Source of the DNA: Marinomonas ostreistagni
Lineage (GTDB): Bacteria > Pseudomonadota > Gammaproteobacteria > Pseudomonadales > Marinomonadaceae
DNA: 64,000 nucleotides
Assembly: GCF_016888445.1 (NCBI RefSeq)
Contig: NZ_JAFEKF010000001.1
Span: 1-64,000, forward strand
Direction: 5' to 3'
The notes under the pieces were generated by a model. It searched no databases and was not told the DNA's origin. It saw only the letters and a list, made by a program, of their open reading frames with translations. Positions 8,719 to 17,198 of this stretch are shown here, one piece after another (position 1 is the stretch's first letter; the number at the start of each line of letters is the position of its first letter). Made by a program: the position numbers and the translations under genes.

Positions 8719-9621
8719 TTATGAGAGTTTGTTGGCCAGAGCACGAATATGGTCTGGTCCAATACCGCAACAACCACCAATTAAGGTCGCCCCTTGCTCT
8801 TTCCAGTGTTCAGCCCACGTTAAATAAGATTCGGGGGTTAGATCTCCACGTAGTTCATCCAAACCATCATTCGCTGTTGCATCTTTAGGTTGTGGCGGGA
8901 ATGCGTTGGCGTAGGCCCCCAGTTGAATAGCTTGATTAGGAAGCACTTGTTTTGCTACTCGAATTGCGTCCGCAATAATTTCAGGCTGGCAGCAATTAAA
9001 CAAAATACCTTGAACGCCAGCATTGGCCATAGCAATAACAGCTTGCTCGACTGATTCGCCTGAGCGTAGGCGCGGTATGTCTGATACGTCAGCATCTTCT
9101 AGAGTAAATGAAACCCAATAAGGTTTATTGGCCGAGCCATCGATTTCATCAACCAGAGCTTTCATTTGCAGCGTTTCTGCCAGCAAACTTTGTGTCTCGT
9201 TGAGCCAAAGATCAACGCGTGGCGCCAACGCTTCAATGATAGGGCGTGCAATTTGTTCAGCACGATCTGCTTTATAAAGATCTGCGCGATAAGAGCCAAA
9301 CAATGGTGCCAAGGAACCTGCTACCAATACAGGCTCAGGGCATTCCTCTGCCGCTTCGCGCGCGACGCGTGCTGACTCGATCACCAGTTCTGTTACGCGT
9401 TGCCCAAAAACGTCTTCACCAATATGAAAAGGGACCAGCGCATAGCTATTGGTCGTAATAACTCGTGAGCCAGCATCGATGAAGGCTTTGTGGACTTCTT
9501 TAACTATTTCTGGCGCTTCCATCATAGCTAGAGCTGACCACTCAGGTTGTTTAAAAGGTGCGCCACGACGCTCCAACTCACGGCCCATACCGCCGTCTAA
9601 AATAGTGACCGATGATTGCAT
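8719..9621 (-). CDS. mmuM: Homocysteine S-methyltransferase
   Basis: This 300-residue enzyme transfers a methyl group to homocysteine to make methionine, using S-methylmethionine, S-adenosylmethionine or a related methyl donor. The zinc-binding cysteines appear as NCC (in GILFNCCQPE) and the C-terminal GGCCGIGP, and the N-terminal LDGGMGRELERRG is diagnostic. The length equals a stand-alone homocysteine-binding domain such as E. coli MmuM. The frame is open from a TTG at 9633, but the ATG at 9621 has GGAA in good position. The gene is divergent from an amino acid ABC transporter, which could supply the methyl donor or methionine. Confidence 0.93.
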   Translation of the reverse strand: MQSSVTILDGGMGRELERRGAPFKQPEWSALAMMEAPEIVKEVHKAFIDAGSRVITTNSYALVPFHIGEDVFGQRVTELVIESARVAREAAEECPEPVLVAGSLAPLFGSYRADLYKADRAEQIARPIIEALAPRVDLWLNETQSLLAETLQMKALVDEIDGSANKPYWVSFTLEDADVSDIPRLRSGESVEQAVIAMANAGVQGILFNCCQPEIIADAIRVAKQVLPNQAIQLGAYANAFPPQPKDATANDGLDELRGDLTPESYLTWAEHWKEQGATLIGGCCGIGPDHIRALANKLS

Positions 9622-9719
9622 AATAATTTCCAAGACTTTGTGTCGTATCGCTTAACAGTGGACAATGGCGAGCATAGTACTTTAATTATAAAATATTGGT
9701 CAATCTGTAGTTTTTTAGC

Positions 9720-9756
9720 GATATAATGGCTTAATGATGAGTAATTAGCCTATATC
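9720..9756. promoter_or_regulatory. Imperfect inverted repeat between mmuM and the ABC transporter
   Basis: GATATA-AT-GGCT-T-AAT at 9720-9735 is mirrored by ATTAGCCTATATC at 9744-9756 with an 8-bp centre. It sits between divergent genes and could be the target of the LysR regulator encoded after the transporter. The link is an inference. Confidence 0.35.
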
Positions 9757-9895
9757 TATTAAAAAAATTTGGTCTTAGGGGTGGATTAGATAGTTACTCT
9801 TAGCACATTTTTTCCGCTATATTGTTGCGCCAATTATGCTTGAAACACTCAGTATCCACTGTTTATTCAGTGCGGTTATCGATGCGAGGAATACT

Positions 9896-10702
9896 ATGAA
9901 ATTTGGTCTTAAGAAGGCGTTCTCTGGACTGGCAGTCATCGGAGCATTGTGCTCCTTAAATAGTCATGCCGCCGAACCTGCTATCGACAGTATATTGTCT
10001 AGCGGCGAGCTGAAAGTGTGTTTTGAAGCCGGTTATATTCCTTTTGAAATGAAGACCAAAGATGGCCGCTTTATTGGCTTTGATATCGATATTGCTAAGC
10101 ATATGGCACGCTCAATGGATGTGAAGTTCACACCTGTTAATACCGCTTGGGATGGTATTATCCCCGCTTTACAAACAGGTAAGTGTGACATCATCATTGG
10201 CGGCATGGCCATTACACCGCAGCGTAATCTAAAAGTGATGTTTGCCGATACGTACATCGAAATCGGTCAGACCGCGTTGATAAAGCCAGAGCTTGTAGGG
10301 CAGGTTGAGTCTTATCGTGATCTTAATGATCCTAAGTACACATTGGTGTCGCAGATTGGTACAACTGGTGCGCAAGCCGCAAAAAAATATTTCCCTAAGG
10401 CGAAGTTAGACCTGTTTGAAACCTCAGCCGATGCGGTGCTTCAAGTGTCTAATGGCAAAGCAGATGCGTTCATATATGACCTTCCTTACAATGCTTTGTA
10501 CGCCTCTCAGCATAAAGACAATGTGATTCATTTAGACCAGTCTTTTACTTATGAGCCGCTGGGGTGGGCGATTCGTCAAAACGATCCGAACTTCCTAAAC
10601 TTCTTAAATAACTATCTTGTACAGATTAAACAAGATGGCTCTTACGATCGTATCTATTCTAAGTGGTTCGAATCCGATGCGTGGGTCGATAGCATCCAGT
10701 AA
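9896..10702 (+). CDS. Polar amino acid ABC transporter, periplasmic solute-binding protein
   Basis: This 268-residue exported binding protein of family 3 has a signal peptide at residues 1-23 (cleavage near SHA|AEP). The mature part begins IDSILSSGELKVCFEAGYIPFEM and contains GRFIGFDIDIAKHMA and WDGIIPALQTGKCDIIIGGMAIT, the hallmark segments of lysine/arginine/histidine/glutamine-type binding proteins. It is the first gene of a transporter operon with the permease and ATPase genes that follow. The frame opens 20 codons earlier, but GAGGA at 9885-9889 places the start at 9896 and gives a clean signal peptide. The substrate may be an amino acid or, given the neighbouring mmuM, a sulfonium such as S-methylmethionine. 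Confidence 0.9.
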   Translation: MKFGLKKAFSGLAVIGALCSLNSHAAEPAIDSILSSGELKVCFEAGYIPFEMKTKDGRFIGFDIDIAKHMARSMDVKFTPVNTAWDGIIPALQTGKCDIIIGGMAITPQRNLKVMFADTYIEIGQTALIKPELVGQVESYRDLNDPKYTLVSQIGTTGAQAAKKYFPKAKLDLFETSADAVLQVSNGKADAFIYDLPYNALYASQHKDNVIHLDQSFTYEPLGWAIRQNDPNFLNFLNNYLVQIKQDGSYDRIYSKWFESDAWVDSIQ

Positions 10703-10730
10703 GTTCGGTCGGTACATTTTTTATATTTCC

Positions 10731-10760
10731 AAGAGTCTATAGATTTATAGGCTCTTTTTT
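10731..10760 (+). terminator. Terminator-like attenuator between binding protein and permease genes
   Basis: The stem AGAGTCTATA / TATAGGCTCT (10732-10741 with 10746-10755, one wobble) has a GATT loop and runs into six T residues, 14 bp before the permease start. It probably terminates part of the transcripts, so that the binding protein is made in excess. Confidence 0.75.
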
Positions 10761-10774
10761 ATTTAAGAGAACTC

Positions 10775-11722
10775 ATGCAAACAAACTCTTCACGTTGGTC
10801 CGGCCACGCGTTGTATTTACTGATCATGGCCATGCTGCTTTCGGGTGTGTATTTCGCAGGCCAGAAAATCGATTATTCCTGGCATTGGGAACGATTGTGG
10901 CCTTACATTGTAAACACCGAGTCACAAGATATTGTGGCGATAACAGATGGCACCGCTCTGGTTGATGAATCCGGGCAGTTAACCATACAGCCTGACTTTG
11001 GTGGCGACCCACAAGTCGTTCAGCGATACGATACGTTAGTGTCGCGCAACGGCGATCTGATTTTTCAGGGCGATACGATAGCGCGTATCGATGGATGGCG
11101 CTTTGGCCCCATTGCGCAGGGGCTTTGGGTGACGATAAAGATTTCATTTATCTCGCTTATTTTTGCTGTGTTGCTGGGCATTATCTTTGGCTTAATGCGT
11201 GTGGCACATGGTCAAGTTTGGCGTAATTTAGCGTTGACCTATGTCGAGGTGATACGCGGCACGCCACTGCTGGTACAGATTTTTATAGTCTATTTCTTTA
11301 TCGGCACTGTATTTGATTTAGATCGCTTTACGGCGGGTGTGGCTGCTTTGTCTATTTTTACGGGGGCTTATGTGGCTGAGATCGTACGCGCAGGCATACA
11401 ATCAGTCCCTGTTGGTCAAATGGAAGCAGCACGCTCATTGGGCATGAACTACGCCCAGGCCATGCTTTACGTCATTATGCCTCAAGCGATTAAGCGCACT
11501 TTACCGCCACTTGCGGGGCAATTTATTAATCTCATCAAAGACTCGTCGCTCGTGTCCGTTATTTCTATCACGGATCTTACCAAGGCTGGTCGTGAAGTCG
11601 TGAGCGGTAGTTTTGCACCTTTTGAAGTATGGTTTACGGTGGCTGCTTTATATTTACTGGTAACAGGTGGGTTGTCTTGGATGATTCAGCGATTAGAGAA
11701 GAGGTTAGCTGCCAGTGACTGA
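10775..11722 (+). CDS. Polar amino acid ABC transporter permease
   Basis: This 315-residue inner-membrane permease is of the HisM/GlnP type. The EAA loop that contacts the ATPase is clear ([20 protein letters not shown], followed by PQAI), as is the family segment [14 protein letters not shown]. Unusually, an extra domain of about 85 residues lies between the first membrane segment (12-29) and the transport core (from about 118); it is polar and probably periplasmic. Most permeases in this family are 220-240 residues long. A weak GAGA element precedes the ATG. The gene overlaps the ATPase gene by 8 nt. A single permease in the operon suggests a homodimeric channel. Confidence 0.9.
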   Translation: MQTNSSRWSGHALYLLIMAMLLSGVYFAGQKIDYSWHWERLWPYIVNTESQDIVAITDGTALVDESGQLTIQPDFGGDPQVVQRYDTLVSRNGDLIFQGDTIARIDGWRFGPIAQGLWVTIKISFISLIFAVLLGIIFGLMRVAHGQVWRNLALTYVEVIRGTPLLVQIFIVYFFIGTVFDLDRFTAGVAALSIFTGAYVAEIVRAGIQSVPVGQMEAARSLGMNYAQAMLYVIMPQAIKRTLPPLAGQFINLIKDSSLVSVISITDLTKAGREVVSGSFAPFEVWFTVAALYLLVTGGLSWMIQRLEKRLAASD

Positions 11723-12473
11723 TATCAATGAAACGGTAAAGCCCTTACCGCTTATCCAAGCAAAGCAAGTTAATAAAGTGTTCGCCAATGGCTGCCATGC
11801 ACTGAAAGATGTGTCGCTTGATATCTTCCCCGGGGAAGTGGTCGTCATTATTGGCCCTAGCGGTTCTGGTAAGTCAACTTTCTTGCGCACGCTAAATCAA
11901 CTGGAAAGTATTTCGTCTGGCCATATTCTGTTAGATCAAGTCGATCTCACGGACTCTCGCACGGACATTAATAAAGTGCGTGCTGATGTAGGCATGGTAT
12001 TTCAAGCATTTAACTTATTCCCACACAAAACGGCTTTGGGGAATGTCATGCTGGCACCACTTAAAGTACAGCGACAAAGCAAAGCAGAAGCTCAGCAAAC
12101 GGCACGAGATCTGTTGACCCGAGTTGGCCTTGCCGATCGATTTAACAACTATCCATCTCGATTATCTGGCGGACAGCAGCAGCGCGTCGCAATCGCTCGT
12201 TCGTTAGCGATGAAGCCTAAAGCGCTGCTGTTTGATGAGCCTACTAGTGCACTGGATCCAGAGATGGTAGGTGAAGTGCTAGATGTGATGAAAGAGCTAG
12301 CAAAAGAAGGTATGACGATGGTGGTCGTCACCCATGAGATGGGATTCGCCCGAGAGGTCGCTGATCGTGTTGTGTTCATGGAAGACGGCGAGTTAGTGCT
12401 TGAAGAAACGCCCGAACGCTTTTTTGATTCGCATCATCCGCGCTTGCAACGTTTTTTAGGTCAGGTACTCTAG
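11715..12473 (+). CDS. Polar amino acid ABC transporter ATP-binding protein
   Basis: This 252-residue ATPase has Walker [11 protein letters not shown]-loop [12 protein letters not shown], signature [16 protein letters not shown], Walker [14 protein letters not shown] and the switch His in VTHEM. These match the GlnQ/HisP group. The start is GTG at 11715, inside the last codons of the permease gene, so the two are translationally coupled. It energises uptake through the permease above. Confidence 0.94.
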   Translation: MTDINETVKPLPLIQAKQVNKVFANGCHALKDVSLDIFPGEVVVIIGPSGSGKSTFLRTLNQLESISSGHILLDQVDLTDSRTDINKVRADVGMVFQAFNLFPHKTALGNVMLAPLKVQRQSKAEAQQTARDLLTRVGLADRFNNYPSRLSGGQQQRVAIARSLAMKPKALLFDEPTSALDPEMVGEVLDVMKELAKEGMTMVVVTHEMGFAREVADRVVFMEDGELVLEETPERFFDSHHPRLQRFLGQVL

Positions 12474-12513
12474 CGCTTCGTTTATCGACTAAGTGCGACT
12501 TATTAGAGTAATC

Positions 12514-13401
12514 ATGAACCAGAAGTCTTTACCGCCGCTCAATTGGCTGCGTACCTTTGAAGTGTCAGCGCGTAGCTTGAACTTTACCAAGGCAGCGCAA
12601 GAGCTGCACTTAACTCAAGGGGCTGTGAGCCAACAAATCCGTTTGCTTGAGGCGCATTTAGGTGTGCCCTTATTTAAACGTTTGCCCCGTGGGTTAGCAC
12701 TTACTGACGAAGGAATGTCTTATCTTCCTGTGGTGCAAGACTCAATCTCGCGTCTGGCCGCGGGCACTCATGAATTGTTCAGTCAGGATCAATCGGTGCC
12801 AGTTAAAATTCGTGGCAGCTTATCTTTTTTTGTACATTGGCTAGCTCCACGCTTACCAGACTTTCAGCGTTTGTATCCTAATACAGATTTACGCTATATA
12901 AGCTCCCTGTGGGTCAAAGACAGCGAGGCAGATGATGATTTTGAAATTCGTTGGGGCAATGGCCAATGGTCTGGTTACATCTCACAGCGATTAAGCTGGG
13001 ATACTTTATTTCCGGTGTGTGCGCCTGAATTATTAGAGCGCCTGCCAATCCAAGTTATCGATGATTTAGCAAAGCATACTTTGCTGCATGTGCTGGGCTA
13101 TGAAGAAGGTTGGGGGTACTGGCTTTCTATGGTCAATGCGAGTGATGTGGATTCTTCTAGAGGCATGCAACTGGACACTATGTTAGCGTCGTTACGCATG
13201 GCAGAACTAGGGATGGGAGTAGCTTTAGCACGCTCATCTATGGTCGAAGATATGTTGGCTGACGGTCGCTTAGTCGCTCCCTTTAGTCATCAGATTGAAG
13301 CCGGGGAGTCATTTTACTTGGTAAAACGGTCTGGTACCCAATTATCCAATGAGGCACAACAATTTTGGAATTGGCTAGAGCGGAAAGTTAGGTCAAATTG
13401 A
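12514..13401 (+). CDS. LysR family transcriptional regulator (GcvA-like)
   Basis: This 295-residue regulator has an N-terminal winged helix-turn-helix (LNWLRTFEVSARSLNFTKAA, then LHLTQGAVSQQIRLLEAHLG) and a C-terminal effector-binding domain from about residue 90. The N-terminus PPLNWLRTFEVSAR is typical of the GcvA-like branch. The frame opens seven codons earlier with GTG, but the ATG at 12514 agrees with the usual LysR N-terminus. The gene begins 40 bp after the ABC transporter genes on the same strand and may control that operon or the divergent mmuM gene; its effector is unknown. Confidence 0.9.
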   Translation: MNQKSLPPLNWLRTFEVSARSLNFTKAAQELHLTQGAVSQQIRLLEAHLGVPLFKRLPRGLALTDEGMSYLPVVQDSISRLAAGTHELFSQDQSVPVKIRGSLSFFVHWLAPRLPDFQRLYPNTDLRYISSLWVKDSEADDDFEIRWGNGQWSGYISQRLSWDTLFPVCAPELLERLPIQVIDDLAKHTLLHVLGYEEGWGYWLSMVNASDVDSSRGMQLDTMLASLRMAELGMGVALARSSMVEDMLADGRLVAPFSHQIEAGESFYLVKRSGTQLSNEAQQFWNWLERKVRSN

Positions 13402-13402
13402 T

Positions 13403-13442
13403 AAAAATGCGGTAGGAAGACCATACCTACCGCATAATTTTG
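13403..13442 (-). terminator. Terminator of the TonB receptor gene
   Basis: The stem ATGCGGTAGG / CCTACCGCAT (13407-13416 with 13426-13435) is followed by TTTTTAT on the minus strand. It lies between the convergent lysR and receptor genes. Confidence 0.85.
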
Positions 13443-13455
13443 ACTTTTTGTATGA

Positions 13456-15522
13456 CTACATACGGTAGGTAGCGCTTAAACCAATGGTTCGAGTTTGGCC
13501 AACCGATGCTCGATCACCATTGTTTTGGTAGATGATATCTTCGTCTGTTAGGTTTTTGATATAACCATCAATAGTTAAGTCACCTTTTACATATTGTAAG
13601 CGCGCATCTGTGCGGACATAGTCGCCGGCTTTAGTTTCTTCATCATTGCTCAAACCAGAGTAGTACTCACCAACATAAGTCACATCTGCACCAAATGACC
13701 AGCGCTCACCAATATATTGGGTAAAGCCTGCTCCGATATTAGTGTTGGGGGCGCTGGGAAGCTCATTGCCGACATCACTAGTTTCATCTTGGTCAATTTT
13801 GCTATCCAATAAGCCTAACGAGCCGCGGAGTTCTAAGTTGTCGCTAGCCCATGTCGTTGCCTCTACTTCTAAACCGTAAGAATGCGCCGCATCGATATTG
13901 TTAATACGGTCATTGTACATAGCTTGGTAGTCACTATAGTCGTTGTAGAAAAGAGAGGCATTGACTGTTGAGCCATTACCGAACTGACTTTTACTACTAA
14001 GTTCGTAAGTGACGACTTCTTCACTGTCATAGGTATAGAATTCGCGTGTTGAATCCCATTGGTAAGCTGAACCCCCTGGGCTATAGCCCTTGCGTACACT
14101 GGCGCCAAGCGTTGTGCTATCGGAAATAGCATGTGTTAGCCCAAGCTTAGGTAATAGGTTCGTTTCGCTGTCATCGTGGTCTACATCAACACGTCCATCA
14201 TTAACAATAAAACGTTCAGCATCTTCTTTCTCTAATCGAGCGCCACCAATAAGACTGGTGCGCTCAGTGAGAGCATAGTTGCCTTCAGAGTAGAGGGCTA
14301 GAGTGGTTGTAGTTGTGTCATTGGTGGTGTACCAATCTCGTTCGCGATAAGTAATATCAGTATCGGCGTCTTTTTTGGAAGCATAGAAGCCAATCACGCC
14401 CGTTAGAGCAGAGTCTTGATTATTAAATATAATGCGGTTTTCCAACGTGGTGGTATCTTTTACCAAATCCAGCATGGTGTTACCTGGGTATTCAGCAAAG
14501 CTAATATCACTTTTGCTCTGTGATATGCGTAGTGAATTACTAACGCCACCTCCTAGATCGTAATCGATATCTGCTGCAATAGAATCGGTAGTTGAGTCTT
14601 GTAGGCGGGTGTTACGACGACTTTCACCTAGGACCATTGTCTGACCTTTAAAGTCATCTTCTGCATCATTGGCCCAACTCAAGTATTCACCATCGTACTT
14701 GTGATGTTCCACTGTTAATTTAGTTGTTAGGTTGGGGTTGCCGGCTGGCTCCCAAAGCAACTTACCACGAATATTATAGTTCTCTGCATCATTTACATCA
14801 GGGCCTGTGTCCAGTTGATCTGTCTCCTGATCGTAATTCATCCAGCCTTCGCCTTTCGTACCATCTAAAGCGATACGATAGGCAAGCTCATCATCAATAA
14901 GCGCGCCTGAAGACATCGCCGCCAAGTTATATTTTAAATTACCATTTTCGTAATTTTCTAATCCAGCACGTACCGCAGCCTCGTCCGTGTAAGTAGGATC
15001 GTTAGTCTGAATGACGAGAGCACCGGCAATGGAGCTGGTGCCTTGAGTAGTGGACTGCGGACCTCGAAGTACTTCTACTTGCTGAGCATCCCAGACACCA
15101 TTCGGTGTGAAGTTGTAACCAGCCCAGTCTTGTGTGCCACCGTCAATCACGGTGGCAACTCGTGATCGAGCGCCCGTGATCAATGCATAGCCACCTGATG
15201 CAGCACCATTACCACTCATGCCTCGAATCGCCACATTACCAAAAGCTGAAGTCGTCACGTTAGGAGCTTGTGTTGCGACTTCTCTAAGGTTTTTGGTCTC
15301 GCCACTGGCGAGATCTTCACCGTTGATCACTGTAACAGCAGTGGTGGTGTCCTTAATATTTTTATCTATTTTCTCACCCGTCACCATCAGTGCTTCCATG
15401 GTGATTGGCTCTTCCGAGTGAGCTTGAGCAGAGATCAACGCACTATTAATTGAAATAACGGATAGTGCGACAAGAGACAGTGTGCTTGGTCGTTTATTGG
15501 GTGCTTTCGAACTGAGTGGCAT
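13456..15522 (-). CDS. TonB-dependent outer-membrane receptor, probably for the ferric catecholate siderophore
   Basis: This 688-residue protein has a signal peptide (cleavage near residue 35, AQAHSEE), a TonB-box-like EALMVTG, a plug domain (about 55-170, with VAIRGMSGNG and the conserved VEVLRGPQSTTQGTSSIAGA) and a 22-strand barrel to the end. The final residues are YRM rather than the usual C-terminal Phe or Trp. It is divergent from the siderophore esterase and biosynthesis genes and shares a Fur box with them, which supports a role in uptake of the ferric siderophore made by this locus. Substrate specificity cannot be proved from sequence. AGGA lies 9 nt before the ATG. Confidence 0.92.
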   Translation of the reverse strand: MPLSSKAPNKRPSTLSLVALSVISINSALISAQAHSEEPITMEALMVTGEKIDKNIKDTTTAVTVINGEDLASGETKNLREVATQAPNVTTSAFGNVAIRGMSGNGAASGGYALITGARSRVATVIDGGTQDWAGYNFTPNGVWDAQQVEVLRGPQSTTQGTSSIAGALVIQTNDPTYTDEAAVRAGLENYENGNLKYNLAAMSSGALIDDELAYRIALDGTKGEGWMNYDQETDQLDTGPDVNDAENYNIRGKLLWEPAGNPNLTTKLTVEHHKYDGEYLSWANDAEDDFKGQTMVLGESRRNTRLQDSTTDSIAADIDYDLGGGVSNSLRISQSKSDISFAEYPGNTMLDLVKDTTTLENRIIFNNQDSALTGVIGFYASKKDADTDITYRERDWYTTNDTTTTTLALYSEGNYALTERTSLIGGARLEKEDAERFIVNDGRVDVDHDDSETNLLPKLGLTHAISDSTTLGASVRKGYSPGGSAYQWDSTREFYTYDSEEVVTYELSSKSQFGNGSTVNASLFYNDYSDYQAMYNDRINNIDAAHSYGLEVEATTWASDNLELRGSLGLLDSKIDQDETSDVGNELPSAPNTNIGAGFTQYIGERWSFGADVTYVGEYYSGLSNDEETKAGDYVRTDARLQYVKGDLTIDGYIKNLTDEDIIYQNNGDRASVGQTRTIGLSATYRM

Positions 15523-15609
15523 GATGTTTCGTCCTTTATTAGCCAGTTTTAGTTATTAATTTTGCTGTTTATTGGTGCAAAACAATTGTAAAGCGGGAAA
15601 CACTATATT

Positions 15610-15628
15610 GATAATGAGAATGATTAGC
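15610..15628. promoter_or_regulatory. Fur box between the receptor and esterase genes
   Basis: The 19-mer GATAATGAGAATGATTAGC matches the classical Fur consensus at 16 of 19 positions. It lies between the divergent receptor (start 15522) and esterase (start 15674) genes and should make both iron-repressed. Confidence 0.88.
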
Positions 15629-15673
15629 AATACCATTTGTTTGTTGTTGCCACTTTTCTATACAGGAGACCCT

Positions 15674-16957
15674 ATGCTTAAGGACGATAAGGCAAACCTT
15701 GGCTTTGCTCTGCAAGCTACGCCAAGCTGGTTGTTAGACCACAATATTGGTAGTGACGAATGGTGGATAAGGCTTGCCGAGCAAGGCATGCCTTTTCAGA
15801 CACTCTTAGCATCTAAATACGCGAGAGTCGACTTTTGTTGGCGTGACCCTGATGGTGTGTCATCTGATGTGCAATCAGTTCTATTAGAGGTAAATGGAAT
15901 CACTAGCCATCGAACTTGGGAGCCGGTTTCGTTAAACCGAATAGAAGGTACGGATGTTTGGCATGGCATGCTTGTCATGCCAGCCGATTGGCGAGCAAGT
16001 TATCGCTTTATTCCTTTGACTCAATATCAGTCTCCAATATATGGCAAACAACACAGCGACGGCTCGTCAGCTTCACAGCGTCGTTGGTATATGTCGATCA
16101 TACAAAATAGCTGTCATGACCCTTTAAACCCTTTGCCGCTCATCAATGAGTGTAAGTCTGCTTTGCATGGTTTGGCGGCAAAGCCTGAGCTTGGTTTTCA
16201 AGACTGGGAGAAAGGAAGCTTCGTTCGCGACGATGGCCAGATCCAAGCGTGGCAGTGGTTTAGTAAACGTTTGTCCAATACGAGAGCTATTCAATACCTT
16301 GATACGGCCCCTGCTGATTTAGGCAAAAAACGTGTTGTGCTGCTATTAGATGGCCAGAAATGGGGCGGGGCTTCTGGACTACCGACCGTACTGAAGCAGC
16401 TAACTAATGACAATGTTTTGGCATCTGCTCATTACCTTTTTATCGATTCCATAAGTGATGAAGTACGTAGTCATGAATTAGCGTGCAGTACTAGTTTTTG
16501 GCAGGCCATTTTTGAAGAGTTAATACCGGCACTCCGATCGCAATTTCCGATCCCTGTGCTAGCGGCTAATACCTTGGTGGCTGGTCAGAGCTTGGGTGGT
16601 TTATCGGCTGCTTTTGCAGGGCTTTATTGGCCCCAGTTAGTGTGTCAGATCATTAGCCTATCGGGATCGTTTTGGTGGCCAAATGGACGTCCTGGTTTTT
16701 GGCCAGAGTCGGGATCAACGAGCCTGTTTGAGCGCCTTAATTTGGGAGAGGTAAGTGCTCAGCATCTTCAGGCCTATTTTAGTGTCGGTAATGGTGAGTT
16801 GGACATGCACGCTGACAATGACCAAATAGTGGCTGCTATGCGAGAAGAAGCCTCTGTAGTGTACGAGCAGTTTCAAGGTGGACATGACTGGCTATCTTGG
16901 CGATCTGAACTGATAAATGGTTTAAAGCATTTAATCCCAGCTGCGCAGACAGCTTAA
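15674..16957 (+). CDS. fes: Fes-like catecholate siderophore esterase
   Basis: This 427-residue enzyme of the enterochelin esterase family should hydrolyse the ester backbone of the ferric siderophore in the cytoplasm so that iron can be released. An N-terminal domain of the Fes type (about 1-165, with FCWRDPDG and RIEGTDVWHG) precedes an alpha/beta hydrolase esterase domain. The nucleophile is the Ser in AGQSLGGLSA, and GGHDWLSWR near the C-terminus holds the catalytic His. No signal peptide is present in the chosen reading. The frame is open for 34 codons upstream, but AGGAG at 15664-15668 sets the start at 15674. It is followed 13 nt later by mbtH. Confidence 0.9.
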   Translation: MLKDDKANLGFALQATPSWLLDHNIGSDEWWIRLAEQGMPFQTLLASKYARVDFCWRDPDGVSSDVQSVLLEVNGITSHRTWEPVSLNRIEGTDVWHGMLVMPADWRASYRFIPLTQYQSPIYGKQHSDGSSASQRRWYMSIIQNSCHDPLNPLPLINECKSALHGLAAKPELGFQDWEKGSFVRDDGQIQAWQWFSKRLSNTRAIQYLDTAPADLGKKRVVLLLDGQKWGGASGLPTVLKQLTNDNVLASAHYLFIDSISDEVRSHELACSTSFWQAIFEELIPALRSQFPIPVLAANTLVAGQSLGGLSAAFAGLYWPQLVCQIISLSGSFWWPNGRPGFWPESGSTSLFERLNLGEVSAQHLQAYFSVGNGELDMHADNDQIVAAMREEASVVYEQFQGGHDWLSWRSELINGLKHLIPAAQTA

Positions 16958-16970
16958 GCAAGGAGTGGTT

Positions 16971-17168
16971 ATGAGTGACATTCAGGTAAACCCATTTGAT
17001 GATGAAACACAGACATTTTATGTATTGGTTAATCATCTGTTGCAGCACAGTCTATGGCCCACGTTTGCGCAAATGCCCGCTGGCTGGAAAAGTGTTTTTG
17101 GCCCAGCCAGCCATGGCGAATGCTTGGCTTATGTCACGCAACACTGGACGGATATTCGTCCCCAATAA
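16971..17168 (+). CDS. ybdZ: MbtH-like protein
   Basis: This 65-residue protein is a cofactor that binds and activates NRPS adenylation domains. Family signs are the N-terminal NPFDDETQTFYVLVN, the invariant Trp residues in HSLWPTF, PAGWKSVFG and QHWTDIRPQ, and the typical size. GTG at 16965 is in frame, but AAGGAG just upstream favours the ATG at 16971. It sits 30 nt before the large synthetase gene, as in enterobactin-type loci. Confidence 0.95.
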   Translation: MSDIQVNPFDDETQTFYVLVNHLLQHSLWPTFAQMPAGWKSVFGPASHGECLAYVTQHWTDIRPQ

Positions 17169-17198
17169 AGCCCAAAAACCGCTGAGGAAGGATCTAGT

